Source: Tetragonia tetragonoides
Taxonomy: Eukaryota; Streptophyta; Magnoliopsida; Caryophyllales; Aizoaceae
Length of the DNA: 64,000 bases
Direction: 5' to 3'
NCBI GenBank assembly: GCA_038025085.1
Contig: CM076152.1
Coordinates: forward strand, 35,095,501-35,159,500
Shown: positions 41,701 through 53,372 of the stretch, piece by piece
Position numbering within the stretch: the first letter of the stretch is position 1
How the letters are laid out: the number at the start of each line of letters is the position of its first letter
Position numbers and translations under genes: made by a program
Notes under the pieces: model-generated
What the model was told of the DNA's origin: nothing
Seen by the model: only the letters and a program-made list of their open reading frames with translations
Database searches by the model: none

Positions 41701-44610
41701 CACATTCTGCGCAATTATTTGAGCAGCCTCACCAAGGAATATATGATCCTTCTCATATGCCTGGAAAATTGCTTCCCATACACCCTGCCAGAAAGATAAT
41801 GTAGTTAAGAAATTGATTATGGGTCAGGAGCATGGTGGTGGGTCGAGGAGGGAATGAAAACTTATAATGAACTTACAGCAGAACCTGAAAGCCGACCAAA
41901 AATATTCCGACTTTCTGGAGTGGTTTGCAAAAGAATTTCATAGATTTTTTTAACTTCCAAGTAATTAATCCCTGGAGATGGAGGAAAATTAGTTTTGCAC
42001 ACATAAAGTAACTGTAAAGCAAACTTTAGTCTCAAAAAGCTAAAATAGTTAAAAACCTTTTTCATTTATCTTAGACCTTATCTTCAAAAGGGGCCGAGTT
42101 AAATTTGTCTACTCTCATATATAACCTTAGAGGTCAGGAGGCTACAACTACTGAAAGAAGTGGCTCAAGCATTGAACACAGGGTAGTTTCTGAACACATT
42201 ATACTGGCGTCCTTCTCAATCCCTAAGAGAGCTCTTAGTATTAGAAGAAATTCATAAATACCCACTTGTTCCAATATACTCCCACCATCCCAAATTATAT
42301 GAGTGCTTTGTTTTCCAAGACTCACATAGTTGTGAGTCACAAACTCACAAGTTGCAAGCACTCAAGTAATTTGGAATGGAGGAGTCACAAGCCACAAAGA
42401 ACTCTGTTCACGGCACCCCCTCCCCCCCCCCCCCACTTCTTATTTTAGAATTAAAGTATAGCTTACAGGCACTCCAACATTTTCAGGATTGGAGATCTCA
42501 TACAAAAAGACAACAAGCCATACAGGAAACTCAATAACAATTCAAAAAGCCTGAGCAACAAGCTAGCAAAGATAAATGTCAAAGTTTGAAGAGAATGTCC
42601 CTAAAAAGAATCATTACAACAATCTGCTCCTACTACGGGGAACATTTTAAGATCTTCAAAACATAACCCCTTTTGTGCTTAGGAATACATGGTAAATGGT
42701 AGCAGATAGCCCAACTGTTGACAGAGTAGTATAACTGCCAGACCTTTCAAATTTAGAGGATACCACTTCCAACACAAGAAACAACAGGGCCAGAAGCAAG
42801 AAGGGAGAAGCCACTTTAGAACATAACCCCAGAATTCTTTTAAGAACCTAAGCTTAAAGAACAATTGGTCCCCATACAGATTCATCACAAAACAGATACC
42901 TCTTATTTAGCATCATCATGCAATTTAGCTACCTGTCTTCAGTCCACGTAATCAATAACAGCTAGCCCCAATTTTATTCTATTATTTGCAAAAATAAACA
43001 GTTATCCTCTCAGGAATAACACTTCATGCATGAGACAACAGCTTGTATGCTCTTGAGATGGAGTACTTCTAAGATCACATAATTCCAAGTTGAAAGCATA
43101 GAGCAGCAGAATCCCCTGAGAAAAAAGAGCATTCTGACTCACCAAAAAGCTCGCTTAGGAGTTAGGACAAGAGCATAGTCTAGAGATATTTGTTTGATGT
43201 ATTAGCCCTAAACCCTTTTATCCATGCTTCTACTTAGCATTCAACAGCACCCATCATTCACCGATAACCACTTGATCACTGCAGTACTATTCCTTAAATA
43301 TAGATCATGAAGGCCAAAACCACCTTAATATGATTCACAAATAATTGCCTAGGCTAGCCATGCTTTTCAGCTAGGATTTGAATGCCCAGTCCACAACTCA
43401 ATAAGCCGCGCCATCTTAAGAATTAGGTGGTCAGTCCCCGTTACTCAATGTCTCAAAAATAATACTCCTGACTTACTATTCTAGTCTTTCACAAGGGTGC
43501 TCTTCTAGCCATTAAGTTTCTAACCAATTAAGAAGTAAAGGTACAAGATTTACAGCTATGAACATATATGACGAACTGCACTAGATATTATTCAACAATC
43601 AAATCAAAAGAACAATGCACAACCAGTAATACATTATGGTCACATTTACTTAAAAGCTATGTTTGGTACTTTCCAAAGTTCTTGCACCTACAAAAGTTAT
43701 CGTTGCCATCTCCCCCAAGTAGCTTCTATAAGAAATGCAACTCTCTCATGTTCCATTGACCAAATTAAGAGCCTAAACTTACCAAAAGTTCCCTACGAAG
43801 ACCTTTCCACCAAATGCTTCATAAGAGAAAATCCGAAACCATAACCAAACCAAACCTTATAAGAAATTGAGAAACTCATCTACTAAGAAACTAATTGACA
43901 CATCACATAATAAGCAAAATGAAACCAAAATCTCAACAGCCAAACTCATCTACTAAGAAACTAATTGACACATCACATAATAAGCAAAATGAAACAAAAA
44001 TCTCAAACAGCAGAAAGATACATGTAGCATTCAATAGAGAACCAAAGAAAAAGCTAATTCTATATCCTAAAGTGACTAATGACAAATGACAGTTACATGA
44101 CATAATAAGCAAACTTCAATCAAAATCTCAACAGCAGATATTTCATGACATAACAGTCAACATATAACAAAAGAAAAGGCTAATTTGACGTTCTGAAGTA
44201 ACAATTACATCAAAATTGAAGAACAAAACCGAAAAACCAAGGATTAAATTAATTCAATTAAACATCGAAAAGAAGACAAACCTTCAATGTCCAAAGTCTG
44301 AAAATAGGGATCAATATCTTTAGGCAAAGAAGCAAAAGCTGATGATATCTTGGCTCTCACTCCACCCAATCGTTTTCTCCAATCCGATGGAATTCTCTTC
44401 CGATCCACCAGCCATTCTTCATTTCAAAATAAATCAAATCAAAATTCACAAATTCGAAATAATTTTTTTGATAAATTACAAAAAAAAAAAAAAAAAAAAA
44501 AAATCTATTCGATTGTTGAATTGAATGAAATGTGTGAGAAATGACGAACCTCCAAGGCGAGAAAATGCGATGTCGATCGGAAGATTCTGGATGTTCTCTT
44601 GATTTTGCAT
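38731..44610 (-). CDS. CDK5RAP3: CDK5RAP3/C53 homologue, UFMylation-linked ER-phagy receptor
   Basis: Ten exons join in phase to 567 residues: 44550-44610, 44282-44416, 41877-41971, 41690-41784, 41466-41601, 41187-41339, 40496-41050, 40161-40369, 39755-39887, 38731-38862. Family landmarks: N-terminal [29 protein letters not shown], a coiled-coil segment encoded near 41466-41601, an intrinsically disordered middle in the 555-nt exon, and the C-terminal [13 protein letters not shown]. The disordered part has three shuffled ATG8-interacting motifs: IDWDI (280-284), IDWDI (291-295) and ISWDV (349-353). C53 acts with UFL1 and DDRGK1 at the ER, binding ATG8 and UFM1. An in-frame upstream ATG at 44670 would add 20 residues with a KS repeat from a hexamer microsatellite; the chosen start matches the conserved N-terminus. 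Confidence 0.95.
42279..42384. mobile_element. Stowaway-like MITE in C53 intron 2
   Basis: Left end after TA is CTCCCACCATCCCAAATTA, close to the canonical Stowaway terminus. The right end TAATTTGGAATGGAGGAG is its inverted partner, and the arms pair inward as TGAGTGCTT/AAGCACTCA. The right flank is TC rather than TA, so the target duplication has decayed. Confidence 0.8.
43872..44011. repeat. 70-bp tandem duplication in C53 intron 2
   Basis: The stretch starting AAACTCATCTACTAAGAAAC at 43872 recurs at 43942 with only a few differences. A partial third copy (CATAATAAGCAAA...CAACAGCAG) is at about 44100-44139. Confidence 0.9.
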
Positions 44611-44644
44611 TGATTTTGATTTTGATTTTGATTTTGATTTTGAT
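44610..44644. repeat. (TTTGAT)n hexamer microsatellite at the C53 start
   Basis: About five TTTGAT units directly upstream of the C53 ATG. On the coding strand they read AAATCA (Lys-Ser). The duplicated relics at 54838 and 62006 have only about two units here, so the array seems to have expanded in the functional copy or contracted in the others. Confidence 0.85.
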
Positions 44645-44802
44645 CCAGGAAATTTCGAAGGTTTCTGCAAACGATCGTAGACTTTTTGAGGGTTTAGGGC
44701 GTGAGAGTGTCAAAATTTGTTCATCCGTTTCACTGTTTAGTTGATTGCTAATTTGCTATGTTGGTTTTAGCCAACGTGCGTCATTTCCTTCAATTAAATG
44801 TA

Positions 44803-45759
44803 GGGATCCAGTTGGTGTCCTCGTGTTCTGAACTTGTCCGGTTGGTGCCCAATCGATTTTTAAAATCCAGCTGGTGTCCCTATATTGTTGCTCGAGTCTG
44901 CTCCGTGCCTTATTGTGTAAAATCCGTTAATGCAGACGTTATGTGTGACGTAGCTTATCCTTTTGTTGTTCCAGTCGACCCCCTCTCCCTTGTTTCCCTC
45001 CCAAATTTTAAAATACGTTTATTTTGCCCCCTTTTTTTCCCTCCAAGATTACACCACTTTCACTATGAAGCTAAATGTTTCCCTCTTTCATTTTTACAGA
45101 CACCACCATCAAAACAAATTTGTTCCTCCCTCATCTCAATTAATAAAATGTTGAATCAATATGTTGAACCTTTTTAATAAAAACCTGTTCAATCAATATG
45201 CAAAATTCGTAAATATGCAAAGCTCATAAATAAGCTGTGTTTATAATTTCAAGTTCAACTTGAAAATATTCATAGTGATATTAAAATATCAAACTCAAGG
45301 ATTTTCGTTGGTGGGGCGTGAGTGGGGGCGGGCTGTTGGTCGAGAGAAAGAGAGAGCACAAGGGAGAGAGAGAGAGAGGAGAGGGAAGAGATCTGTTGGT
45401 GGCGATGACCTGAAGCTCGACTGAGAACTGAGAAGTAGGAGGAGTCTGTGAGAGGAGAGAGGAGAGAGGGTCTGGATATTTTTTTTGGTAGGTAAGTAAG
45501 AGCATTGAAGCCTAGAAGGTAAGTGACATCTACCTTCTTTTTTTTTTCCCTTTTTTTAATCAAGGGTTATTTGTTTTCCTTTAATAAAAAATGGATTTAG
45601 CTTTTTTTTTTTAAACATAACGTCTCCATTAACGGTGCCTCCAAAATAAGGCACGGAGAAGACGCGAGCAACAATACAGGGGCACCTGCTGGATTTTAAA
45701 AATCGATTGGGCACCAACTGGACAAGTTTAGAACACGAGGGCACCAACTGGATTTTCCC
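44803..45759. mobile_element. MULE-type MITE, 957 bp, long inverted ends, 9-bp target duplication
   Basis: Inverted arms of about 150 bp: the left GGGATCCAGTTGGTGTCCTC runs through AATCGATTTTTAAAATCCAG to about 44950, and the right arm repeats this in inverse from about 45615 to 45759. The flanking 9-bp direct repeats TTAAATGTA at 44794-44802 and 45760-45768 are perfect. Long arms plus a 9-bp target duplication indicate Mutator-like mobilisation. The interior holds GA-rich microsatellite DNA and no transposase. It sits about 190 bp upstream of the C53 start, and both paralogous copies of this region lack it. Confidence 0.93.
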
Positions 45760-46532
45760 TTAAATGTATTTACGGATCGGATCGCGTCGGGTTGGCTTGG
45801 GCCTAATAAGAAAAAATTGGACCAAGGCTTGAGATAAAGTTTTTTTTATTTTTTCGATCCATTATCCACATTTTACGAATCTTACAAAAATAATCTCAAA
45901 TTTTACAAATCAATCATTATCTTAAGCTTACTATCTCAAAATAAATGAAAATTTTGCTAACATTTCACTATACTTTATTTTTTTTTGGCACTACAAATAT
46001 TTAAGACTCTTAGATCGCTCTCTTATCCTTCCCACCATAATAACTTTATACGATTGCTCAACATCATGTATTAGCACATTTTCAATTTGTTAGTTTCATT
46101 TTAATAGAGAAGATAATAGTCAAGGTCGCGAATGAAATAATAGTAGGACAAAATATTTTGTTATAGTTGGAGCTCAAAATTTTCACTGCAAATATGTTGG
46201 ACCTTGAGAGTCTCATATGGGAATGCGTGGTTGTGACCCAAGATGACACGGAAACATGTGGGGTGCAATGGACACATTGTTGAAGAGTACTAGATGCGCG
46301 ACTAAGCAAAGAGTTGCCTGACCATACAAGGGAAACATTTGGAGCTGTTGTTTTACCCACCCGGACATGTCGTTTTACATGGTCCTTTCACGGCTGTGCA
46401 AAGTAGGCAAGATGCCAACTTGTGTGTTATGTGGTTCCGGCATTTTGGGCTAGTGTTTATTTGCAGAGTAATTTGCATTTGTTTTGATTCAACAAAATAA
46501 AAGCAAAATGGGTAGATCATAAGGTGACGAAC

Positions 46533-46584
46533 CTGAGAATATGAGGAAAATAACAAATAGGCTGGTAGTAGAGATTTTAACCAT
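46533..46584 (-). pseudogene. Exon-1 relic of the defensin-like gene
   Basis: A 52-nt block matching exon 1 of the two defensin-like genes (MVKISTTSLFVIFLIFS, then the same TCAG/GTTCGTC donor). Flanking intron and leader DNA are also conserved (about 46490-46612), but no second exon follows: the homology stops abruptly at about 46490, where the neighbouring repeat begins. A truncated copy that cannot make the peptide. Confidence 0.85.
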
Positions 46585-47500
46585 TATACTAAGACTAACT
46601 ATTAAGGTTTAACATATTTTACAAATCAACCATTATCTTGAGCTTACTATCTTGAAATAAATGAAATTAGTGCTAACATTCCATTATACTTTATGTTTTT
46701 TTTGGCACTGCAAATTCAATTTCACTAAAATTAGCAACTATAATAATTGTCAATTGAGCTACAAAACTAGAATTAAGACTCTTAGATCGCTCCCTCATCT
46801 TTCTCACTATAACAACTCTATACAATTGCTCAACATTATGTACTGATACATTTTCAATTTGTAGGTTTCATTATAATAGAGAAGACTATAATCAAGGTCC
46901 CGAATGAGATAATAGTAGGACAAAAGATTTTGTTATAGTTGGAGTTGAAAATTTTCACTGCAAATATGTTGGACCTTGAGAGCCTTATATGGGGATGCGT
47001 GGTTGTAACCCAAGATGACAAATAAACATGTGGGGTGCAATAGACACATTGTTGATGAGTATTAGAAGCACGACTAAGCAAAGAGTTGCCTGACCATGCA
47101 AGGAAAACATGTGCAGTTGTTGTTTTAACCGCCCGGACATGTCGTTTTACATGATCTCTTTTTACATGGTCCTTTCGTGGCTGTGCAAAGTAGGCAAGAT
47201 GCCGACTTGTGTGTTATGCGATTCCGGCATTTTGGGCATGTGTTTACTTGCAGGATAATTTGCATTTCGTTTGGATTCTTTTTTATTTATTCTTAATTGA
47301 TATGATTTTATTTTAGGAGATACATATTAGGAGTTTTCAAATTTGTAAATTCTGACACTTTAGAATTATGTGGGAGATAATTTTACTTCTAGTTTCCTAC
47401 TTGAATTAGGAAAGAACTCATCTTACTCCGAATAGCCAAGAGATATAGATAAAGTTTGAGAGGTTCATTGAGTGCTTTTGAGATATAAACACAAAGGTTT

Positions 47501-47962
47501 TGATGCATATGAGCATCAATCACTTAATTATTTAGTTTATTTTGTTAGGATTCTTATTTTTGTTTTTAGGAATATTTAATTTTTCAGAATTAGATAATTA
47601 CGAGTTTTAAGTAGATTTCAATTCAGTTTCTTAATTTTAGTTAGGTTAGGACTTTGGAAAGTTTCCTAGTTGTAGTTAGTTTCTTTTTATGCAAGTTAGG
47701 TTTAGTATTCCCTATAAATAGGGCTTGTAGTCTTTTATTTTTGAGAGATTATGTTGATGAGTGGTTGAGTTATTCAATTAGAATTTCAGAAGTGAGCTTC
47801 TTTGAAGGGACTTGCGAGTTTTCTTTGTTTCTTTAATCTTGCGAGGTTGGAGGGACGCCCAAGATTAATTTCTCTTGGTGTTGCGACTTTAGAGAGGAGT
47901 TGTCTTGTTTATCTTTATTGCTTTATTTCATAAAATCGAAAATCCCAAAAAAATACGCATCA
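47501..47962 (+). mobile_element. Solo LTR, 462 bp, 5-bp target duplication
   Basis: Begins TGATGCATATGAGC and ends ATACGCATCA, giving TGATGC/GCATCA inverted ends. It is flanked by GGTTT at 47496-47500 and 47963-47967. A TATA-like CCTATAAATAGGG lies near 47710. Copy B at about 55990-56010 has the uninterrupted site (CACAAAAGTTTGGATTCTTG), which supports insertion after duplication or only in this copy. Confidence 0.9.
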
Positions 47963-48375
47963 GGTTTTCTTGTGCGTAGATTCTTGTATGGAGATAGACA
48001 TTGATCATGTGGGTTTGTGAGTTAGAGTTCTATTAATAATTGATTGAATAAAACTCTCTGAGATTTTTCTCTTGTTGGGATTTCCTAATTAAAAATTTGT
48101 GTTTGTCATTGTTAGTGTCTCGTATTTCGCATACAAATTCCAACAAAATATGCAGTGATTTTTTCGTCCTTGTTTCATGAATAATTATATATGATATGTG
48201 TGTATTATATGTGATAATAAATGTCAGCGAAAATGTACTACAGAAGAATTGAATTTGATTGTCTATGTTTACCGCATATCTACAACCTCTCATAAAAAGA
48301 AATGTCACTTCCAGACAATGAGAATATTTAATTCAAGTGACCCGACTTCTTTTTAACTCATAATCAACTTAGAAA

Positions 48376-49390
48376 ATTAACAAATAAACCGTGAGGCAAA
48401 GTTTCATGAATATTAATTTTCATAACATGAGTAACACAGAGCAACGATATTGTCCATTTTATAAATGATACTGGTTAGTAACCCGGGCCATGCACGGGCT
48501 TTTGTGTATTTCAAGATATGTCGTCAAGCTTTGACCTTTTTTTTTTTTCCAAAAATACTTATTATTTCTGTTCTTTGATAGTATTCAATTTCATTTGTAT
48601 GTTGTTAATGATATCGTATTCTGTTTTTTTTTCTTTTCAATGTGGTGTTTTGTTTTCAAGTGAGTGTATTTTTTGGAGTCTGCTAATACTTAGAATTTTA
48701 CAGGATTAGATTGAGCAAAAGATGGCCGAATTAAAAATCAATTGAGTTCTAGAAAACCTCACTTTAAAATTGATATTGATGTAACTTTCCGTACTTGCGA
48801 TTAGGTTGTATGTTAATTGTTGTTTGTTTGATAATACCAAGGTTAGAAGATCACTTGCAAGGAAATAAAGTATAGGATAAGAGAGATTTTAATTCTAATT
48901 TTCCTTGTCATTTTTGTTTTAACCTTTGTCGTTAAAAGAGTACTGAATTGTAAAAGTCTTGCTAACTTGGGACTCCAAACTACATTGACGCGGGTACTTA
49001 TAAGTTATAACTAAAATAAACTCCTTCAAAAAGATCTTATTCTGTAAAACTTGTATTTCTCTCCAACAAAGATATGTGAAAAGCTCATGTTTAGAGATAT
49101 GTCCTCCGTCCTTTCTCTGTTTGTGCTCCTCGGTTAAAAATGAGCTTTCATGATCTCAGGTTTGTGAAACCTATAGAAGCACACAAATTAATTTATGTAA
49201 GTTCACAGGCATCTATCATGATAATTTGTTTTTCATTTTATACTTAAAGCACTCCCAAATTCGCTTTTGAGCTTTTTGCATTGAACCTCCCAAGAGACAA
49301 ATGTCTTTTTCATATACTCTATCAATTCTATTTTCAAAAAAGTTCAAAGTGGAAAAGGTTAATATATACCTCATTAATGTCCTGACTGTT
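48376..49390. other. Spacer; contains a Helitron-like 3' hairpin
   Basis: On the minus strand AGCCCGTGCATGGCCCGGGT (about 48480-48500) forms an imperfect CCCG-GC/GC-CGGG hairpin followed by TTACTAAC, a CTRR-like end as in plant Helitrons. The rest is AT-rich with no gene. The Helitron reading is tentative because no 5' end was proven. Confidence 0.4.
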
Positions 49391-51240
49391 GGACCTTGCG
49401 CCCACAACATTGTGGTCACTACCAACCTCAGTAGCTTAAGTATTTTCCACATTAGCTCCAACAGTTTGCTATGGTTGTTCAAATTTAAAGATGGTTATAG
49501 AATATTAAAGAAACACATGTTTATTTGAAGAATGTAAAATATATAAGCAGTAGTTACCATAGCACCGTTGTGTTGTTCAAAAATATTAGCTTCATAAATG
49601 CGAGTGGCGGTGAAGCTTTGGTAAGTGGCTGTCTTGTTGAAATCAATTATGATCACTTGGAAGTCATAAGTTTTCCCGACTACATTGTCCAAGAGTGGAG
49701 GTAGCTTTTATCTTCGTCCTCCTGTGTACTGTCAGGCAAACATGTAAAGGGTTCAACCTCACAATGTAAAGAGTTCAGAATGTTTAGTGTTCACAATGTT
49801 ATTTCCCTCTGCAATGATTGTGTTTCTCAATGGTCAGTGTTAGCAAACTGTGTCAAAAACAGTACAATAGTATGAAAGCTAGATGGATACAAAGCTGAAT
49901 TTGTCTATATGAAGCAGGGGCTTGAAACCATCTCAGAGGTGATTTTACATATCTTTTGCTTAATTATTAACAATCAAGTTCTTCAGTTATGGATCATGAT
50001 GTTTAGAAATTTAGAAGGGCAATGAAGATAAGAACCTTCGTTTATTATAACACTTTTCAAATTCAAAGAGACACTCAGTTGACGAAAGCGAATAATTATA
50101 GAGGAATAGTCATTCCAACAAATTTTGTACATGAACTTCACCATTAATTCCTCCACCTCAGCGATTTGGGATTCAAATATATGCAAGTGGATGGGGATGA
50201 ATTTAGTGTTGTTTTTCTTGTCACAGCAAAGAAGACATGTCAATATATTGGGTATGAGTAATTCTTAAATATTTCATGCTCACAATCTTGCATGAAGTCT
50301 TCCATAAATCACTTACTTTGGTACTCTCCAACTCGTGTCGAGGTGACCACAATGACACGAATATGAGCTTCATTGTTGGAACAGATTTTGATATTGCTCC
50401 ATAACTCTGCCTCACAGAGTAATCTGCACTTTGCTCCCACTGTCATATGGAATGCAAGCATGGTGTTTGTCAAATAATACTAATAGTGAACATATTACTC
50501 ACTTAATATTTTGCAAAGTAATATTTACCAAATGTCTTCAATTTCCAGGATCATATTTTTTGTAGCATTGCCATGCATAACCCTTGTTTAAGCCGTACTT
50601 TCACTCATGACAGAACCTATAACCTCTACATTATTTTAAAGAATTAAACAAATTTATAGACCATAATAGTCAACTTTTTACATTGAGCGAATATTGCTTT
50701 ATGAAACAAATACCTCAAACACACATGTTTAAACATGATCTTTTCCCTTGCGCAATTCAAGTTTTTGAAATCCAAAAAAAAATCAAACCTGTATCTAGTG
50801 ATTGTGCTGGACTCTCCTTGCACTACTTTGACAATTGTGTTAAGAGTAGAAATACAACATTAGCTTTCTGTCAGCAAACACACAGAAGCTTTCTTTGTTC
50901 CCTTGAACATAATTTTTTTTGATATAGTAGGTTGCACCTCTAAAAAATGCCACAGAATTTATGTGCAATGCTAGACTTTATTGTGTCGTGTATGTAGACA
51001 GACTGCGAGAGATGCAATTAAACACTTAATTTAGATCGTCGAACTTGTAACCTAAAGTAAAAACATATGAATTCCAAGAGAACATACATTCTCATCAATT
51101 AGCACCATGTCAATACTGATGATTTTCCTAGGATTTTATTTATTTATATGCATTCCATAATCATGAAACTCGAACTTTGATATTCCAATCATCCTTGTCG
51201 CGAGTCAATATGCTCAACATAACATATTTCTCGTGTCTGG
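49390..51240 (-). pseudogene. Decayed replication protein A 70-kDa (RPA1)-like gene
   Basis: Several exon-like blocks on the minus strand recall plant RPA1-like proteins, in the right order. Near 51230-51160: LTRDKDDWNIKVRVS, then a TGA in place of an expected Arg, then LWNAY and a block IISIDMVLIDE. Near 50410-50300: ELWSNIKICSNNEAHIRVIV and VTSTRVGEYQ, ending at a GTAAGT donor. Near 50230-50000: CDKKNNTKFIPIHLHIFES. Near 49690-49550: VGKTYDFQVIIIDFNKTATY, then QSFTATRIYEA. The stop, lack of a continuous model and missing pieces indicate a pseudogene. Such RPA relatives are abundant in plants, some carried by Helitrons, and a Helitron-like 3' hairpin lies downstream at about 48480. Confidence 0.65.
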
Positions 51241-52712
51241 TAGCAACTACTCGCCTTCAAAAACATTGTATAAATATGAATACATATAATGAAGCTTTAA
51301 GGAGGGTCTCCTTCATCAATAACTTAATGCTACAATTTTCAAGCTAAGAATTATAACAAATTGGAATTGAGATATCAACACTTACAGTAAAAAAAATTGA
51401 AGAACTTTTGAGATGGGTAACATTTAGAGAGCTAACTTACTAATAGTATTCATATTAGTGCTTAAAATTTTCAATGCGCAGATAGGGAGGCAAAGAAAGC
51501 ACTCAAATTTCATAAATTGTTAAAAATAAAATAACAAACCCAAACTTAACAATCATACATATTCCAACTACAAATTTTCAGTGCTCAGATAGGAAGGCAA
51601 CAAAAGCACTCAAATTTCATTAATTGGTAAGAAATTCTAATATTTTCCAAAAAAATAACATAAACTTAATAATCATGCAGCATCCGAAAGAACATTTTGA
51701 AGTATAAACACTGGTTATTAAAATTGAAATAGGCTGGGGAAAGTGTAGTTCAATAAGGAGTATGCCCACAGAAGTTTTACTTGAAGATTGAGAATATCAT
51801 CTATCTATTAGAATAAAAAGGAAAATTAGCAAATACCCACGCAAACCAACAAAACTATTTTAGAGCACTGCTTCATTTTGATTGATAAAGATTAGCAAAT
51901 AGAATACCTGATTTAACTCACATTTTGCAGGGAGGGGAGAGAGATGAAGCCATAATAAGTTGAGAGTGTTGATATCTTCTTCAATAAATGTCGACAAAAC
52001 AATGAAGAAATGTGGGAGATTGATTTAACCTGCAGCATAGACTAAACAACGGTAGAATTGTCGATAATAGAGTAGTCGTAACTGTAATTTCATAATTGCC
52101 CAGCAAAAAAAAAAAGTTAATTTCATAATTGAAGGGTTAGGGAAGATTAACTTACCATCATCCTCACCTCTTAAACTTCAGCTTTTAATGGACTTTAAAA
52201 TAGGTCTTGAATGGGGAAATGAATGAAGCATAATAGTTATAGGGGCAAAGGAAGTGGGTTGGTTCCTCTTTAATGGCAATTGAAAGAGTAAGCCGCCATA
52301 GGTTCAGGGGAGAGGAAAAAGAACAGTGGATCGCTTGTTTTTTTTTTGGGAAGAAAGTAGGCCAAATTAAGAGGGTGTATGCTGACATGGCTTTCTTTCT
52401 ATTTGGGTTCTTAATATTACATTGCCTTATACTCGCAAACTGGTTCATTAAATGGGAATCATTCCAAGGTAAGTTAGGCCAAGATCAGTATCATAAAGTA
52501 GCCCGTAGCAAACTCAAGGCATTGTTGGGCTGAGATTTTTGTTTTGCTTTTTGGGTGGGGGTGGCTATAATCCTGTGGCATTTTTTGTTAACAGTTGGAG
52601 TTTCACTTATGTATCTCAGTAAGTATTGATTGACGTCATTTATTAGATTTCAAATTAACTCTAACGTAACCAATCAAATTTTGACACTTGTCTAATAACC
52701 AGCGATCTTACC

Positions 52713-52715
<3 letters not shown>
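51241..52715. other. Spacer upstream of the RPA-like relic, with a tandem duplication
   Basis: A stretch of about 110 bp is duplicated (TTTCAATGCGCAGATAGGGA at 51466 and TTTCAGTGCTCAGATAGGAA at 51579, both followed by AAGCACTCAAATTTCAT). A minus-strand ATGGCTTCATCTCTC near 51950 followed by a GTGAGT donor could be the first exon of the RPA-like gene. Nothing else recognised. Confidence 0.45.

Positions 52716-52716
<1 letters not shown>

Positions 52717-52787
<71 letters not shown>
52717..52787. repeat. (AT)n microsatellite
   Basis: About 35 AT units. On the minus strand it follows TCTAATATAT, which could be a Helitron 5' end, but that is not shown. Confidence 0.95.
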
Positions 52788-52790
<3 letters not shown>

Positions 52791-52799
52791 TGTTGTGAT

Positions 52800-53110
52800 G
52801 ACATATGTATTCCAGCTATTAGATATGATGTTAACGTAGATATGTCAGATTTAAAGATTGTATGGTCATTAAATTCTTTCCAATAGAGAATTCATCAGGT
52901 AGATCCTATTTGCTTGTATGGATTATGGAAGTAACATTTTGTTCATAACTTTCGTCAGCTCGGTACATTTTCATGCATTAGGATTAGACGTATCAATCGA
53001 ATCAAAAATAAGATACAAAAAAAATAAGATAGACGTAACTTTCCTTTTTTTTAGACGTAACTTTCCTTTTTTTTAGTTCATTTTTTCAGGGAATTTAAAA
53101 TAAGATACAA
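52800..53110. other. Spacer before copy B
   Basis: AT-rich. Includes a 23-bp tandem pair (AGACGTAACTTTCCTTTTTT at about 53033 and 53056). No gene seen. Confidence 0.5.
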
Positions 53111-53372
53111 AAAAAATAAAGAATGAATAAAATCATAATATTCGGAGGATCGGATTAGAGCCACTCGGAGGATCGGACTAGAGCCACTACAAGTAAACAT
53201 AAAAAGTAAACTATTAAGGTAAAGCCAAATAAGTAGTCACTGAAAATATAATCATTCCATTACTTGTGGAATATACTCTATGACAACAGTATTGTGGCCG
53301 CCATATCCTTATTCAATAATAAATTGCATAGGTAAGAACTAGAAAAAATTAAGGAATAACATATAGGTGTGA

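Larger units (their letters stand above)
45769..48375. repeat. Duplicated segment, copy A (C53 upstream side)
   Basis: Homologous to 55010-56398 (copy B) and 62170-63160 (copy C), with landmarks ATTGGACCAAGGCT, GGACCTTGAGAG, CAAAGAGTTGCCTGACCAT and TTCCGGCATTTTGGG. Inside copy A a block of about 600-700 bp occurs twice (about 45895-46480 and 46605-47290), with a relic of the defensin-like exon 1 between. A solo LTR (47501-47962) interrupts it. Function of the conserved core is unknown. Confidence 0.85.
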
